Assembly (NCBI GenBank): GCA_012934845.2 | Contig: WNNJ02003813.1 | Span: forward strand, 1 to 64,000 | Length of the DNA: 64,000 nucleotides | Reading direction: 5' to 3' | Source of the DNA: Pomphorhynchus laevis | Lineage: Eukaryota; Acanthocephala; Palaeacanthocephala; Echinorhynchida; Pomphorhynchidae | Shown here: one piece after another, positions 11,722 through 22,221 of the stretch | Layout: each line of letters opens with the position of its first letter | Position numbering within the stretch: position 1 is the first letter of the stretch | Notes under the pieces: generated by a model | Databases searched by the model: none | Seen by the model: only the letters and a program-made list of their open reading frames with translations | Told to the model about the DNA's origin: nothing | Translations under genes and position numbers: made by a program

Positions 11722-12542
11722 GTTGTCCAGACGCTGCAGTCGTGTATCGAGCACTGTACATGGAGGTGTACTTGCACTGTACTTGCAATCGATTTTTTCT
11801 CTAAAATCGATTACTGCCTTAGCCTTTTCGCCAATTCTCCAAAATCCATCATCCTACCACTACAACGAATAATCAACACCGCCGTTCGAGTGCTCTTTCG
11901 TCTCCGTCGCTTCGACCACACATCCACATATTTTGCCCAACTCTCCTGGCCCACCATCGACATTTGCATCAAACTCCGACTTCTCGTTACTTTTCGTCTC
12001 ATCGCTGTCGGCTCCCCATCGTTCATCAACCTTCCTTTCTTAGTAGATACTCGCCCCACCTCGCTATCGCTTCGTTCCTGTCATACCATCTTACTTTACG
12101 TTCCTAATTACTCCAACATCTACGGTCTCCGATCCTTCCTCGTCGACGCCTCACTCGCCTGGAATCAACTCCCTCTCGACGTCCGCCGCGCCCCTCCTTT
12201 ATCACATTCAAACACCTCCTCCGTTCACACCTTCTCGACACCTGATTCACAGTCTTGTTTTGTTGTGGTCATTTAAGCGTGCGCTGGCACGCATTTGCCA
12301 CGTTAAAATAAATCCTGTTTTTATGAGTGGAAGGATAGTGAAGGTTGGTGGAGGTTATTTTGATTGATGGATGCAAGTCATTGAGAAACGAGACGGGAAG
12401 GACGGGACGGGGGGTGTCTTGGAGTGAAGATTACATGGAATGGGAAGTGTATATGGTGGCAGGGTAGGTGGGTGGAGAAAAGACATTAGAAACGACGGGG
12501 GTAGTTTGAGTTGACGTGTTGGATGTTGTTATGTGCGGTAGT
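11722..12542. mobile_element. Rearranged family-B fragments (B2) in opposite orientations
   Basis: Three abutting pieces match B1. 11722-11786 matches the ORF1 finger region (plus-strand text of 10938-10982, that is minus orientation). 11788-12316 is the ORF2 3' part and 3' UTR in plus orientation, ending with hairpin GCGTGC/GCACGC variant and GTTAAAATAAATC. 12326-12542 matches ORF1 text of 10630-10850 in minus orientation. The plus/minus junctions are sharp. This could be an inversion during target-primed reverse transcription (twin priming) or later rearrangement. Confidence 0.7.
11788..12243 (+). pseudogene. ORF2 C-terminal fragment of B2
   Basis: Encodes KIDYCLSLFANSPKS, RIINTAVRVLFRLRRFDHTS and PSFINLPFLVDTRPTS, nearly identical to the B1 ORF2 C-terminus. 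It lacks one codon (KLRLLVTF) and is frameshifted near the end (RRAPPLSHSN instead of RRAPSFITFK). It has no catalytic motifs: a 5'-truncated, dead copy. Confidence 0.8.
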
Positions 12543-12646
12543 TTGAGTAGGTGTTGATTTGGTGTCAGAACATTGACTGCGATAAATAACTATCATAATA
12601 GTTGGTTATGGTTCCCTTTATTTCATAATTATTGCATCATTATTGT

Positions 12647-12874
12647 TTAATGAATCACATAAATTCGCAGCACAGTAAAAGAGCAATCGCTGCGAACATA
12701 TACAATGACGCCCCCACCTCTCTTTAAAGTTATATCGCTTCTACCAAATTCGTAGCCATAGACAAATATTTCATTGTCAGATATAGAATTACTATGCCAT
12801 GTTTCTGTGAAAAATGCCAAAGAGGGTTTGGATTGGTTTAAGACATGTGTAATTTCATCAAACTTATTAAACAT
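12647..12874 (-). pseudogene. LINE endonuclease N-terminal fragment
   Basis: 75-codon frame reading FFTETWHSNSISDNEI and LKRGGGVIVYVRSD, the APE-EN signature around the catalytic Glu (TETW) and the GGGV segment of Jockey/CR1 LINEs. No RT follows. Resembles the EN of E/J rather than A/B. Confidence 0.65.
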
Positions 12875-14489
12875 AATAATAAGATTTTCTTAACAGAAAC
12901 ACACATAAGTTAATAAAAACACAAAAACACAGTTTGATGAAATAACATTCTTATACGTTCTATCTTCGCCAACAACTTCTAACTTCTATACCTTTACAAT
13001 ATCAAGTCCAGAGGCCTCGAAGATGAGGATCTTGAGAAACCTTAGTATTTGCTCTGGATGACGTCCTTTAGAGAAGAAGACTAATCATGAGATATCCCAA
13101 GTTCCACCGAACGCGTACGTAATTTTTCCCATTTAATGACAAATGCTGGGCCCGTTTCAGACCCCACGAAGCTCTCTTCATGATACATTAAGGTCTATTC
13201 AGGTCAGCTTTCGCCGACCAATTCAGCGTAACAGTGAACCTCAGATATTTTACTTGACTCGTGAAGATGAGGAGTGGTTTAGGCTGCAACATGGAGGAGT
13301 GCAAAGAGTGATAGTCTTCAAAGTTTTTTGTGGCGGGGGCGCCATGTTATACAAACACCTGCGATTTTCGGAGTTCAAAATAAGATTGGAAGGGGTAAGC
13401 CGCTCTTTTTATCTTAAAAAGAAACGGCTGCTCAATCAGAATTTTAGAATTGATTGCAATTACTTTTATTGTATCGATTTATCTTAGTATTTTCAAGTCA
13501 AATTTATTTTGACTAAAGCTAAATTAAATAATCGTAAATAATTGCTTATACATAAAAATGTTTTATTGGTGGTTAATCTAATATTAATTAGCTTAATTAA
13601 GCAAGCTCTTCAAATAATAAAAGTTTGAACCTAATATTACTCTATCTTGACCGAAACTACAAATTGTCACCACTCGACCGTAATTCAGGTCGTGGACGCA
13701 GATTGCGAATTAAATTACTCTAAGCGTCGCGATATTCCGTGACAGGACAAAGCCAACTTTCGGATATACCAAGAATTTTCACACCGAGTTTTGAGATTTG
13801 CTTTCCGCCTGTATCGAAGTTTATCACATGGTCTCTTTCTAAAGAACTCAGCTTGAAATTCTTAACTAAGAAGTTAAACAAAACGCCTTCTTATTACCTA
13901 TCTGAGCCACCTCAACATATATCCATATGATTAGCGGCTTTATTCCGAGATAATAGTGGATGGCTATTAGTTTGATCAATTCATTTGACAGTGCCGCGTT
14001 CGTGAACATTCTTGATATTGTTGATCATACGCACTGAGCCTCTAGGAGCAAACGAAATTAACGACTTGCTATTGTGATATTTAAAATATTATCAGACATT
14101 TTTTTAAAATAAATTATTATTATTACAAGCAAGCATTGGCTATAAAACCGTTTCAAATTTCAGAAATCTTTGATTTATATACGTAAACTTTCTATTCCTA
14201 TACTGTCTTCTTAAAAGACACAGTAGCTTCACTAAACAAGACATTTTCGCATTATTAAATGTAAAATTGATTTACAAATTCTAGAAACTTTATCGCATTT
14301 ACTCAACCAACAAATATGTCAGATGATAAGAAAGAATTAAATTTAAAAGAAGGTATATTTATTTATTGATCTAAACAATGTTTATATAAAGATTATAATT
14401 TTAATATTTGTGGTTATTATTCACACATGTCCTAGCCTTAGGGTTTTAGACAGATAATCTTTTTAGATTATCATGATGATAATAATTTT
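12875..14489. other. No supported gene
   Basis: AT-rich with scattered stops. A 114-codon frame at 13143-13487 has no recognisable domain and unbiased composition. Around 13715-13930 a faint similarity to the EN-RT linker of A/B (SKRR...AFRLYRSL) is possible but too weak to call. The right end (14460-14490) contains ATCATGATGATAATAAT next to D2. Confidence 0.5.
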
Positions 14490-17400
14490 TTTTTGAAGAG
14501 AAGATTTATTCAAGAAAAAAAAAGAAGTAAAATGTTCTACAAACTAGAAAAGTTTCTTGCACTGTCAAGCACATTGTCCCGACATATTACTCAACGGAGT
14601 GCAGCGGACTTGTAATGATGCTGCTCTTGCTAGCGCTAGTCCCGTTTTGATCCTCAAATCACGCATGCATTCGTTGTATGGCCGAGTAGATTTTATAGAT
14701 TGACGCCTGCATATTTGTCGTAGCACCTTTGAAGCTATTTCACCAGCTCCACCGTTAGCTGCAAAAATTATAGGAAAAAAACAAGCTCTTTCAAATCGTG
14801 ATATACGTTCACCGTATTTTCCGATTTTCCTTTGTTCGTGGTAGTGAAAGTGATTTTGTGGCATTGATGTTGAGTAGGACGAAGCAAGGTGATTGTAAAC
14901 GCAAATGTCCAATAGGGACCGCTCCGAAATACTAAACAACCCATAGCAAGAAATATCTACTCTAGCGTTATGTTCCCTGGCTGTCGAATTTGTTGCGAAT
15001 GTTACTCCGTCTGGAAGCGGTTGCAGTGTAGGTTCAAGAGAAACGGGGTCGCAAATCCCTTTTAGCTCTTTTGCAATTAGATCCCGAAGGAAGTTGTGTC
15101 GTATTATTGGCATACCACCGACCTTACATGAAAGAGAGTGACGGAGCTCAAACTTTGAACCGCATAAACATTGATCTGGTTGTTTCGGAGGCGTCCAACC
15201 ATATCTTGTCGCTAGAGCGTCTTGAAATTGGAGCTTTGAGAGTCGATAACCATATGCTTCCATCGGTTTTGCAGACAACCATGTTGACGCACCACACGTA
15301 GCAGCAAATTTTAAAGCTTTTATAATATTGCTATCTTCCAATGTTTGTAATTTAATATTCCAAAAATTATTTCGTTGATTGTGAATATCCAAAGCGATTT
15401 GTTGCTGCTGTTGGGCCAACAAGGGGCCAAATGATGCATTGATCAGCGGTTGACACATTCGGCGCGAATTTTCGAATTCCAGATCAGATCCATCTTGAGG
15501 CAGAAAAATTCCCAAACCACCATACCGCAAAGGGATATTTAATATTGTTTTAAATCGATCTATATCGACGACGCCAGTTATCTTGGGAACAAGGCAGGAT
15601 ACTATGATTTTCGACAAGTTTGCGAATGCTTCTGAATAGACATGTATAGTTCGTTGTATGAAGTTCCAGCTGTGTTGTAGTGCTTGAGTCAGAGCGACGT
15701 AAGCCAAGTGAGGATCTTCGTCGGCTACTAGTATCAACCTCTCTATGCAAGTAGACCATTCATCTATTTTCCTTTTTATAAACATATTTGTATATGATTT
15801 TGTACCAATAGCTGAACCCAGTATCTCAATTCCATCAGTATTAATGCATAGGTTAGATTCTACGAAAATCGACCGGGCAACGCTAAGTATCTTATCGTGT
15901 ACCAACATTCGGCACTTTTCTTCATTAAGATAAAATCCAAAATCAGGACCGACTCGACGCACAGTATCCCAAATCGTCTTAAGGTCCTTCACACTTCCGA
16001 TAATGTTAGAGTCATCCGCATACCAGCGATGTACAGTATTCGGGGCAGCCTTTGAAAGAACATTAATCAAGGGAAGAGACGCCGCGGCAAACGCAATCAT
16101 GGAAAGCGGGTCACCTTGAGTGAATCCCTCTGATGATTCTAAAAAATCATTGTCGACAGTCAGTATATTAGGGCATTTGTAGATATTTCGTAGTATAGTG
16201 GATAAAGAAGGACATATGAACTCTACATTGTTCAAAGCGACTAAACGATTTATGCGATTAAAAGCGTTGGATGCATCTAGTTGTAATATGCACAAGTCAT
16301 CGCTACTATCAAAGAGTTCTCTTGTGGAATGAATTGCCATCTCAATACCACATCGTTGGCCAGAGCATAATTGAACACAACCAGCCACTTTCTGGATATC
16401 TTCCGAAATTCTTTTCGCCACAACTTTGCCTACTATTCTTCGAGAGACTTCACCTACTCCAATCGGTCGTACTCCTGGATTTTTATCTAATGGAATTAGA
16501 CGGCTTACTAATTCGATGGTCGCTATAGTTATTGCGAAGTTGGCTAAGGATTCAGCAAGCCCATTAGAACTTTGACCAAAAGAGCATATCATACTCTTCC
16601 ATGAAGATGCATTTACTCCAGAAGGCCCTGCTGCACCACGTGTAGATCTAGCGGCAGAACGAATATCTTCAGCATCTATTTTTAGGAAGCGAACAGGATG
16701 ATGATCAGCAATGTTATCCAGTGGAGCTCTGAGTAAGACGTGTTTATTCGCAGGAATTGAATCAGGATGTAATTCCAACAATTTCTCATTTACTGATTGA
16801 CCGCTTGGCAAAGTGTCTAAGTCTGAACACCTGGTGCGATTTATTGGGATCTTTTAGTACTTGAATTGCGGCGTGTGTTTTTCCCGTTGTTAACAGTTTA
16901 CTAAATAAGTTTATCCAGTTTTGATTCTTTTTTATTATTGGTAAACGATCGCGTGCCTCAGATTGAAGAATTCTTCCCTCAACTAGTAGTTCGGATATTC
17001 GGTTCTCTTTCCAGAGTAATATTCGTCTTGTAAGTATTGATCTTATTGCGCTAGTCTTCCTTGTTGTTGTTTTTGAATCATAAGTTGACATATAACGGTT
17101 ATCTTCATCAGGAGATACCTCATTTTAGAGTGATCAGAGTTAATGGCGGAGTAACATTCCGATAGTATGTCTATGAAACTTGAACTTGTGTTGCATTTTG
17201 GTAAGTTGAACAAGTTGGGTATCCACTTTACAACTTCATAGTATGTAGATTCAATGATCGATGCGTGCTGCGATATGTTATTTGATGTTTCGATTATGTT
17301 TGTGTTAACCGATCCATTACAAGTTGAATTATCGATTAAACATGATTGTTTAACCACATTGTCAACTACATACAGAGAAGCGGTATTTCCACAATTTCGT

Positions 17401-17570
17401 GCTGAACAGTTGACGCAAGGTTGTTTTAGACGGGCACATTTGCATGACTTACAAACAGCAGCTTGACCGTTGCAGGAACAACATTTTGAAATACCTGCAG
17501 GAATTCCTTTCGGCATAATTTGTGTTGGAAATCTGTGTATGTTATTACCTTTTTAAGGTGATTTTTTTTT
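14490..17570 (-). mobile_element. RLE-type non-LTR element D2
   Basis: Second copy of the D family, minus strand, with ORF 17516-14565 broken by two frameshifts. The 5' UTR carries ACCTTAAAAAGGTAATAACATACA just upstream of the ATG. The 3' end runs into A-rich text and then TTATTATCATCATGATAAT. It lies head-to-tail with D3 and D1. Single ORF, C-terminal restriction-like nuclease and association with TAA repeats are features of the R4/Dong group (Dong of Bombyx is known from TAA repeats); clade placement is inference. Confidence 0.8.
14565..17516 (-). pseudogene. D2 ORF: Cys-rich N-terminus, RT and restriction-like endonuclease; two frameshifts
   Basis: Starts at the ATG at 17516 (MPKGIPAGISKCCSCNG) with a Cys-rich block CKSCKCARLKQPCVNC...CGN parallel to D1. 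The frame shifts between 17091 and 17043 and again between 16811 and 16786, giving three open segments that together align to all of D1. RT motifs: AAGPSGVNASSW, RLIPLDKNPGVRPIG, LQLDASNAFNRINR, EGFTQGDPLSMIAFA, HRWYADDSNIIG. C-terminus: CLCGSKFELRHSLSC zinc motif, RHNFLRDLIAKEL, ARVDISCYG, SLLDICVYN and KYGERISRFER, the RLE nuclease. RT and nuclease motifs are intact; only the shifts inactivate it. Confidence 0.85.
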
Positions 17571-17604
17571 ATTTTTTTTTATTTTTTTTTATTTTTTTAT
17601 TTTT

Positions 17605-17633
17605 TTATTATCACCTTTTTAAGGTGATAATAA
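17605..17633. repeat. Perfect 13-bp inverted repeat between D3 and D2
   Basis: TTATTATCACCTT and its complement AAGGTGATAATAA with a 3-nt loop, embedded in A/T runs. The inner half CACCTTAAAAAGGT repeats the 5' leader of D2 (17545-17570) and resembles the 5' edge of D3. It may be the junction left by head-to-tail insertion of D elements, or a transcription terminator-like hairpin; nothing shows function. Confidence 0.6.
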
Positions 17634-17640
17634 TTTTTTT

Positions 17641-18725
17641 TTATTTTTTATTTTTTTTATTATAATTTTTTTTAAATACAAACATTTAAGAATACAGTCA
17701 AATAATAGTTATTAAGTCTTGTTCCATGCTGACTAACTGACTAAATTTTCGACGTACGAGCAGCACGTATAGACATCGAAGACATTTTTGCTAAAGCAAA
17801 ACCGACTCTACTCCTTATATTTCGGATACAGGCGCTGTAATTATCGCAAGTTCTATCTGCTCGTATCTTTGCTATTTTCTTTAAAATCATCTGTGCTGTA
17901 CTGCCAAGGGCACCGTTGGAGGCAAGAACAATAGGATAAAATGACGATCGTTCAAACCGTGCTATTCTTTCACCATACTTCGAGTTTTTTCTAGCCTCGT
18001 GATAGTTAAAAGCATTGCTTGTCGTGCCAGATGAATAAGAAGGAGCAAGATGGCTGAAAACACAAATGTCAAATAATGACCGCTCCGTCTTATCCCCAAA
18101 CAGACCGTAACACGCAACATCAACTCTAGAATTACGATCAAGGGTCGTTGTGGAATTTTTGAAAACTATTCCTTCAGGCAAAGGTTGTAAAGGAGGTTCA
18201 ATTGATGTTGAACTGCATACATCGGCTAGTTCTTTAGCAATAATATCACGAACCACGTTATGTCTAATTGTTGGAATACCACCGGACTGACAAGCAACAG
18301 CATGACAAATATCAAAATTGTGTCCACACAAACATTTCATGGGTGAGTCCGGAGGTTTCCATCCATAGCGTGATGCCAGAGCATCTTGAAATTGCCTTTT
18401 GCTTAAGTGGTGATTAAGTACTAATGAAGGTTTTGCTGAAAGCCAATTAGATGCCCCTTTACAGGCTGCGAAATCGAGACAAGCGCTAATAGTCGCTGAT
18501 TTTGATTTAACCCTCATCAATCGAGTTTTGATAGATTCTTGCTTATATATTCTTATTTCTCGCGCAATTTGGGCATATCTAATCTCTAAATCACTTCCTG
18601 ATAATCCATCTAGTAGAGGTTGGCTCATGCGTAATGAACTATCATATTCCGAAAGAGGATTACTATTCGGGTCTAGTATACCCAATCCACCGTAGCGTAA
18701 TGGAATCATTATCGAATCAAAAGGT
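17641..18725 (-). mobile_element. RLE-type non-LTR element D3, 5'-truncated
   Basis: Holds only the C-terminal third of the D ORF. Its 5' break at about 18722 abuts a TAA microsatellite (18726-18749) and its 3' end runs into A-rich text and GATAATAATT. Same orientation as D1 and D2, between them. Confidence 0.8.
17741..18722 (-). pseudogene. D3 ORF fragment: C-terminal restriction-like endonuclease region
   Basis: A clean open frame of about 326 codons: IPLRYGGLGILDP, KGASNWLSAKPS, RYGWKPPDSPMKCLCGHNF with CCHC zinc ligands (CLCG...H...C), RHNVVRDIIAKEL, RVDVACYGLFG, SLFDICVFSHLAPSYSS and KYGERIARFERSSFYPI. It lacks the RT, so it cannot mobilise itself. Lack of stops implies recent insertion. 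Confidence 0.8.
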
Positions 18726-18851
18726 GATAATAATAATAATAATAATAATCTTGTAATCGAATTTATCTTGTAATCGAATTTATCTTGTAATCGAATTTAT
18801 CTTGTAATCGAATTTATCTTGTAATCGAATTTATCTTGTAATCAAACTTAT
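18726..18851. repeat. TAA microsatellite followed by six 17-bp tandem repeats
   Basis: TAA repeats fill 18726-18749. From 18750 the unit CTTGTAATCGAATTTAT is repeated six times; the last copy is diverged. The array continues into a block (18852-18895) that on the minus strand reads CTTAAAAAAAAGTTTGAG and AACATACAAT, the same leader layout as B1 and C. This looks like the 5' leader of a lost A/B-like LINE. Confidence 0.8.
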
Positions 18852-19027
18852 TGTATGTTATTTTATCTCAAACTTTTTTTTAAGCTCATATAAATAATGA
18901 TAATAATAATAATAATGATAATGATATAATTTTTTTTAAACAATAAAAGGTTCCCGCAAATGGGCCTGCAATTCACGAAAACAATTCATTAATTATTTTT
19001 AAATTTTAGTTTGTGATTTCTCTATAG

Positions 19028-21964
19028 TTATTTTGATTTCCTTCTTATCGTGAAGGAAACCACCTTTACTATCTTGATTGAGATACCGCTTCTTAGTTTT
19101 CTTATATATTGTCCATACATATCTGAATTTCTTGCTGCCATCCGAGTTGCAATTTGCTTCAACACCTGGTTTGCGATATATCCAATACCTCCTACGGTCG
19201 AAAAAATTAAAGGATGAAAAGATCCTTTTTCTATCTTTGCTATACGTTCCGCGTATTTCGCATTCTTCCTATTTTCGTGGTATTTAAATGGTTCCTTTAC
19301 CCGTTCTGAAGAATATGATGGTGCAAGAGTATTAAAACAGCATATGTCCATAAAGGACCGCGCCAACATATTTCCATATAGTCCATTACAAGCTATATCT
19401 GCACGTGCATCTCGATCTCTAGTTGACGTTGTATTTTCGAATACTATCGTATCAGGGACACTTTGCAGAATAGGTTCTTTTTCCACACATGAACAGCACT
19501 CCTTCAGTGATTGATGTATATGCTCCGATATAATTTCGTGACGTATAAAATTGAAACCACCTGTTTTACATGATAGAGCATGTGCTATATCTGCGGATTT
19601 TCCACAGGTACACAAAATTGTGTCATCCCCCGTCTTCCAAGCATATCTTACCTTTAAGGCATCATGAAATTCATGTGAATCCAAAAAACCATCCGATGTA
19701 TATTTGTCTGAGGTTAACCAAGCGGAAGCGCCTATTATGCTCGCTTGTGACAAAACTGTATTAAGGTCTTGACTGGAGTTTTGAATTAGTTGGGACTTTA
19801 TGTTCTCATATCTTCTGTTGTTTGATTCTCTGATCTGTTTTCCTATTTTTTGTTGATGTTTGTTTAATTCCTCTCCTGTTATTCCATCAAAATAAGGTTG
19901 ACACATTAATCTAGAATTTATGTAGGACCATTCATTTTCCATAGTACTATTCCGGATTCCCAAACCTCCATATTTATATGGTAGCTCTATAATGGTTCGA
20001 GTTTCATCATCCATCCCGTCTATACCTAGGATACACTTTAATGTCTCATTTGATAATTTATACTCGAGAGGTTTTAACAATTCCCTACTAACTTCTGATG
20101 TTCTCACAAGATAATTCCATTGATGTTGAAAAGCTCTCGACAGTAATAAGTATGCGGCGAATGAGTTTTCCATCGATATTTGCTCTAATTTCTTTAACTG
20201 CATTATCCAATCGTCAACTTTTAATTTTGTTTGATTTTCCACGTACCCTTTTGTGCCTACCAAACTGCCCAGATACTTGACCCCATCAAACCTTATTTGA
20301 ACTCCATCGTCCCGAAATACCTTCGGAATCTCAACACAATTTTGATGTGTTAATAATATGCACTTTTTTGAATTAACATTGTATCCAAAAGAAGGTCCAC
20401 AACGCTTTATCTCATTCCACACGTTCTCTATATCTTCAATATTACCAACAACAGCTGCGTCGTCTGCATACCAATAATGCAACGATTTCGGAGCAGACTC
20501 TCTAAGCTTGGCAATTAATGGCATTGTTGCCGCCGCATATGCAGCCATCGATAGAGGATCACCCTGAGTGAATCCCTCTGCCGCCTTCAAAATGATTCCA
20601 TCTACCGTTAATTTTGATCCCTCGTTGCCATACATATTTTGAAGTACATTGGTCAATGCGGGGCATATATAAGGCATGTTATGGATAGTTAGTGATCTGT
20701 TTAACGTGTTAAATGCATTAGCCGCATCGATTAATAATATGCATTTATCATTTGAAGTTGACATAGAGTTTCGTACTGCATGAATCGCAAATTCAATTCC
20801 GTCACGTTGCCCAGCACATAATTGTTCAGTTCCGCATACATTTATTAGATCTTCCTTGATATGTGTTAATATAACCTTACCAATAATTCTACGTATAGTC
20901 TCACCAACCCCAATGGGTCGAATTCCAGGATTCTTATTTATGGGAATAAGACGACTGACAGTGTAAGCACATAGATCTTTCGAATCCAAAACTTCCGTTG
21001 CGATTTTCACGGCGAAATCCCTCAAAACATTTACCAAACATCTCGATTCACTTCCAAATGCCATCAAAAATGATCTCCATGCATCCGCATCCACACCGGA
21101 AGGACCAGCTGATCCGTGAGTTCGTCGTGCCGCTTTTATTATATCTGAGTCATTTAAACTAAAATATCTGACATTATTATGTTCTATACATCCATCTATC
21201 TTTGAGTGTAAAGTAAATTCATGGTCGATGTGCGATCCATTTGGGTGCATTTCCTTTAGGTGTTGCCATACTGAATTCCCATTTACATCACTATTGACTT
21301 TTAAAATGTTAGAATATTCTTCCTTCTGTAATAATCTATGTGCCTTTCCAATTTTTCCTGCACGAATGAAATTCACTGCCTTTTTTATTTTTGAGGTTGG
21401 GGTTTTCTCAGCAGCGTTTCGTAAAAGTTTATGTTTCTCAGACTGCAAATAGCGTGCTTCTTCTATTAATTCTTGAAATTGGCCTTGTCTCCATAATTTG
21501 ATTCGTTTTTCTAAAATTTTCCGGTTATGACTTATTCTTCGGTCTGGTGTTCGCTGCAAAAGAAGTTGACACAAAATCGTTGCCTTCATTAAGTGATGAC
21601 CACCATGTTTAATGTCTCGATTAAATTGTTCATAGCAGTCACTAAGTAGTTTAATAAAATCTTTGCTGGCATTGCAATTAGGAAGGTGTAGATGATTTGG
21701 AATCCAATGAATCACCTCATAAAATATATCTTCGATAAATGTTTCAGGGGATAAACCATGTTTTATTAACACTGGATTATTATTCGTATGACTAGTACCA
21801 GTATGTACCATAGGGCTAAACTTACTTACTTGATTTTGGCAATTTGGGGCTCGACAAGATGTACAGGGTACTCCGGACTTCCCACACTTACAAGCTATAC
21901 ACTTTGCTGCCGGTCCATTACAATTACAGCACAACTTTATTGAAGAGGGCTTTCCACGAACCAT
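19028..21964 (-). CDS. D1 ORF: reverse transcriptase with C-terminal restriction-like endonuclease, 978 aa
   Basis: Starts at an ATG and ends at TAA without interruption. The N-terminus carries a Cys cluster CCNCNG, CIACKCGKSG, CTSCRAPNCQN (about residues 12-45), probably a nucleic-acid-binding zinc module. RT motifs: SAGPSGVDADAW, RLIPINKNPGIRPIGVGE, LLIDAANAFNTLNR (A), EGFTQGDPLSMAAYA (B) and WYADDAAVVG (C, YADD at 499-502). After the thumb come C785-x-C787...H...C (CTCGKSADIAHALSC), RHEIISEHI, RADIACNGLYG, SFMDICCFN and NRKNAKYAERI, fitting the zinc knuckle plus PD-(D/E)XK nuclease of RLE-type LINEs. It is predicted to nick its target and prime reverse transcription there. All catalytic residues look intact. 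Confidence 0.92.
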   Translation of the reverse strand: MVRGKPSSIKLCCNCNGPAAKCIACKCGKSGVPCTSCRAPNCQNQVSKFSPMVHTGTSHTNNNPVLIKHGLSPETFIEDIFYEVIHWIPNHLHLPNCNASKDFIKLLSDCYEQFNRDIKHGGHHLMKATILCQLLLQRTPDRRISHNRKILEKRIKLWRQGQFQELIEEARYLQSEKHKLLRNAAEKTPTSKIKKAVNFIRAGKIGKAHRLLQKEEYSNILKVNSDVNGNSVWQHLKEMHPNGSHIDHEFTLHSKIDGCIEHNNVRYFSLNDSDIIKAARRTHGSAGPSGVDADAWRSFLMAFGSESRCLVNVLRDFAVKIATEVLDSKDLCAYTVSRLIPINKNPGIRPIGVGETIRRIIGKVILTHIKEDLINVCGTEQLCAGQRDGIEFAIHAVRNSMSTSNDKCILLIDAANAFNTLNRSLTIHNMPYICPALTNVLQNMYGNEGSKLTVDGIILKAAEGFTQGDPLSMAAYAAATMPLIAKLRESAPKSLHYWYADDAAVVGNIEDIENVWNEIKRCGPSFGYNVNSKKCILLTHQNCVEIPKVFRDDGVQIRFDGVKYLGSLVGTKGYVENQTKLKVDDWIMQLKKLEQISMENSFAAYLLLSRAFQHQWNYLVRTSEVSRELLKPLEYKLSNETLKCILGIDGMDDETRTIIELPYKYGGLGIRNSTMENEWSYINSRLMCQPYFDGITGEELNKHQQKIGKQIRESNNRRYENIKSQLIQNSSQDLNTVLSQASIIGASAWLTSDKYTSDGFLDSHEFHDALKVRYAWKTGDDTILCTCGKSADIAHALSCKTGGFNFIRHEIISEHIHQSLKECCSCVEKEPILQSVPDTIVFENTTSTRDRDARADIACNGLYGNMLARSFMDICCFNTLAPSYSSERVKEPFKYHENRKNAKYAERIAKIEKGSFHPLIFSTVGGIGYIANQVLKQIATRMAARNSDMYGQYIRKLRSGISIKIVKVVSFTIRRKSK

Positions 21965-22021
21965 AACTTGAGACTGTATGTTATTATATTGTGTGTTTAA
22001 GGTCTTAATTTTTTTAGCAAG

Positions 22022-22221
22022 TGGACGATCTGAAAGCTGGACGATCTGAAAGCTGGACGATCTGAAAGCTGGACGATCTGAAAGCTGGACGATCTGAAAG
22101 CTGGACGATCTGAAAGCTGGACGATCTGAAAGCTGGACGATCTGAAAGCTGGACGATCTGAAAGCTGGACGATCTGAAAGCTGGACGATCTGAAAGCTGG
22201 ACGATCTGAAAGCTGGACGAT
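22022..22221. repeat. 16-bp tandem array upstream of D1
   Basis: Unit TGGACGATCTGAAAGC, twelve nearly perfect copies (22022-22213) plus half a copy. On the minus strand it precedes the D1 start codon by about 60 nt and is itself preceded by GTTAAAAAAAGAATTGAT and TACTTACAAT (22215-22255). Probably a 5' UTR/promoter monomer array. The long minus-strand frame through it is only a by-product of a stop-free unit. Confidence 0.85.

Noticed and set aside
13143-13487. 114-codon ORF as a gene
   Set aside because: No recognisable domain, no splice or poly(A) context and composition like its other frames; it lies in decayed repeat-like sequence.
18750-18851. CRISPR-like array
   Set aside because: Units are contiguous with no spacers; the same holds for the 16-, 17- and 20-bp arrays elsewhere, and the genome is eukaryotic.
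18860-18890. Nematode SL1 spliced-leader sequence
   Set aside because: Only AAGTTTGAG-like text matches, too short in AT-rich DNA; no SL RNA gene with donor and Sm site is visible. Kept only as a hypothesis in the leader finding.
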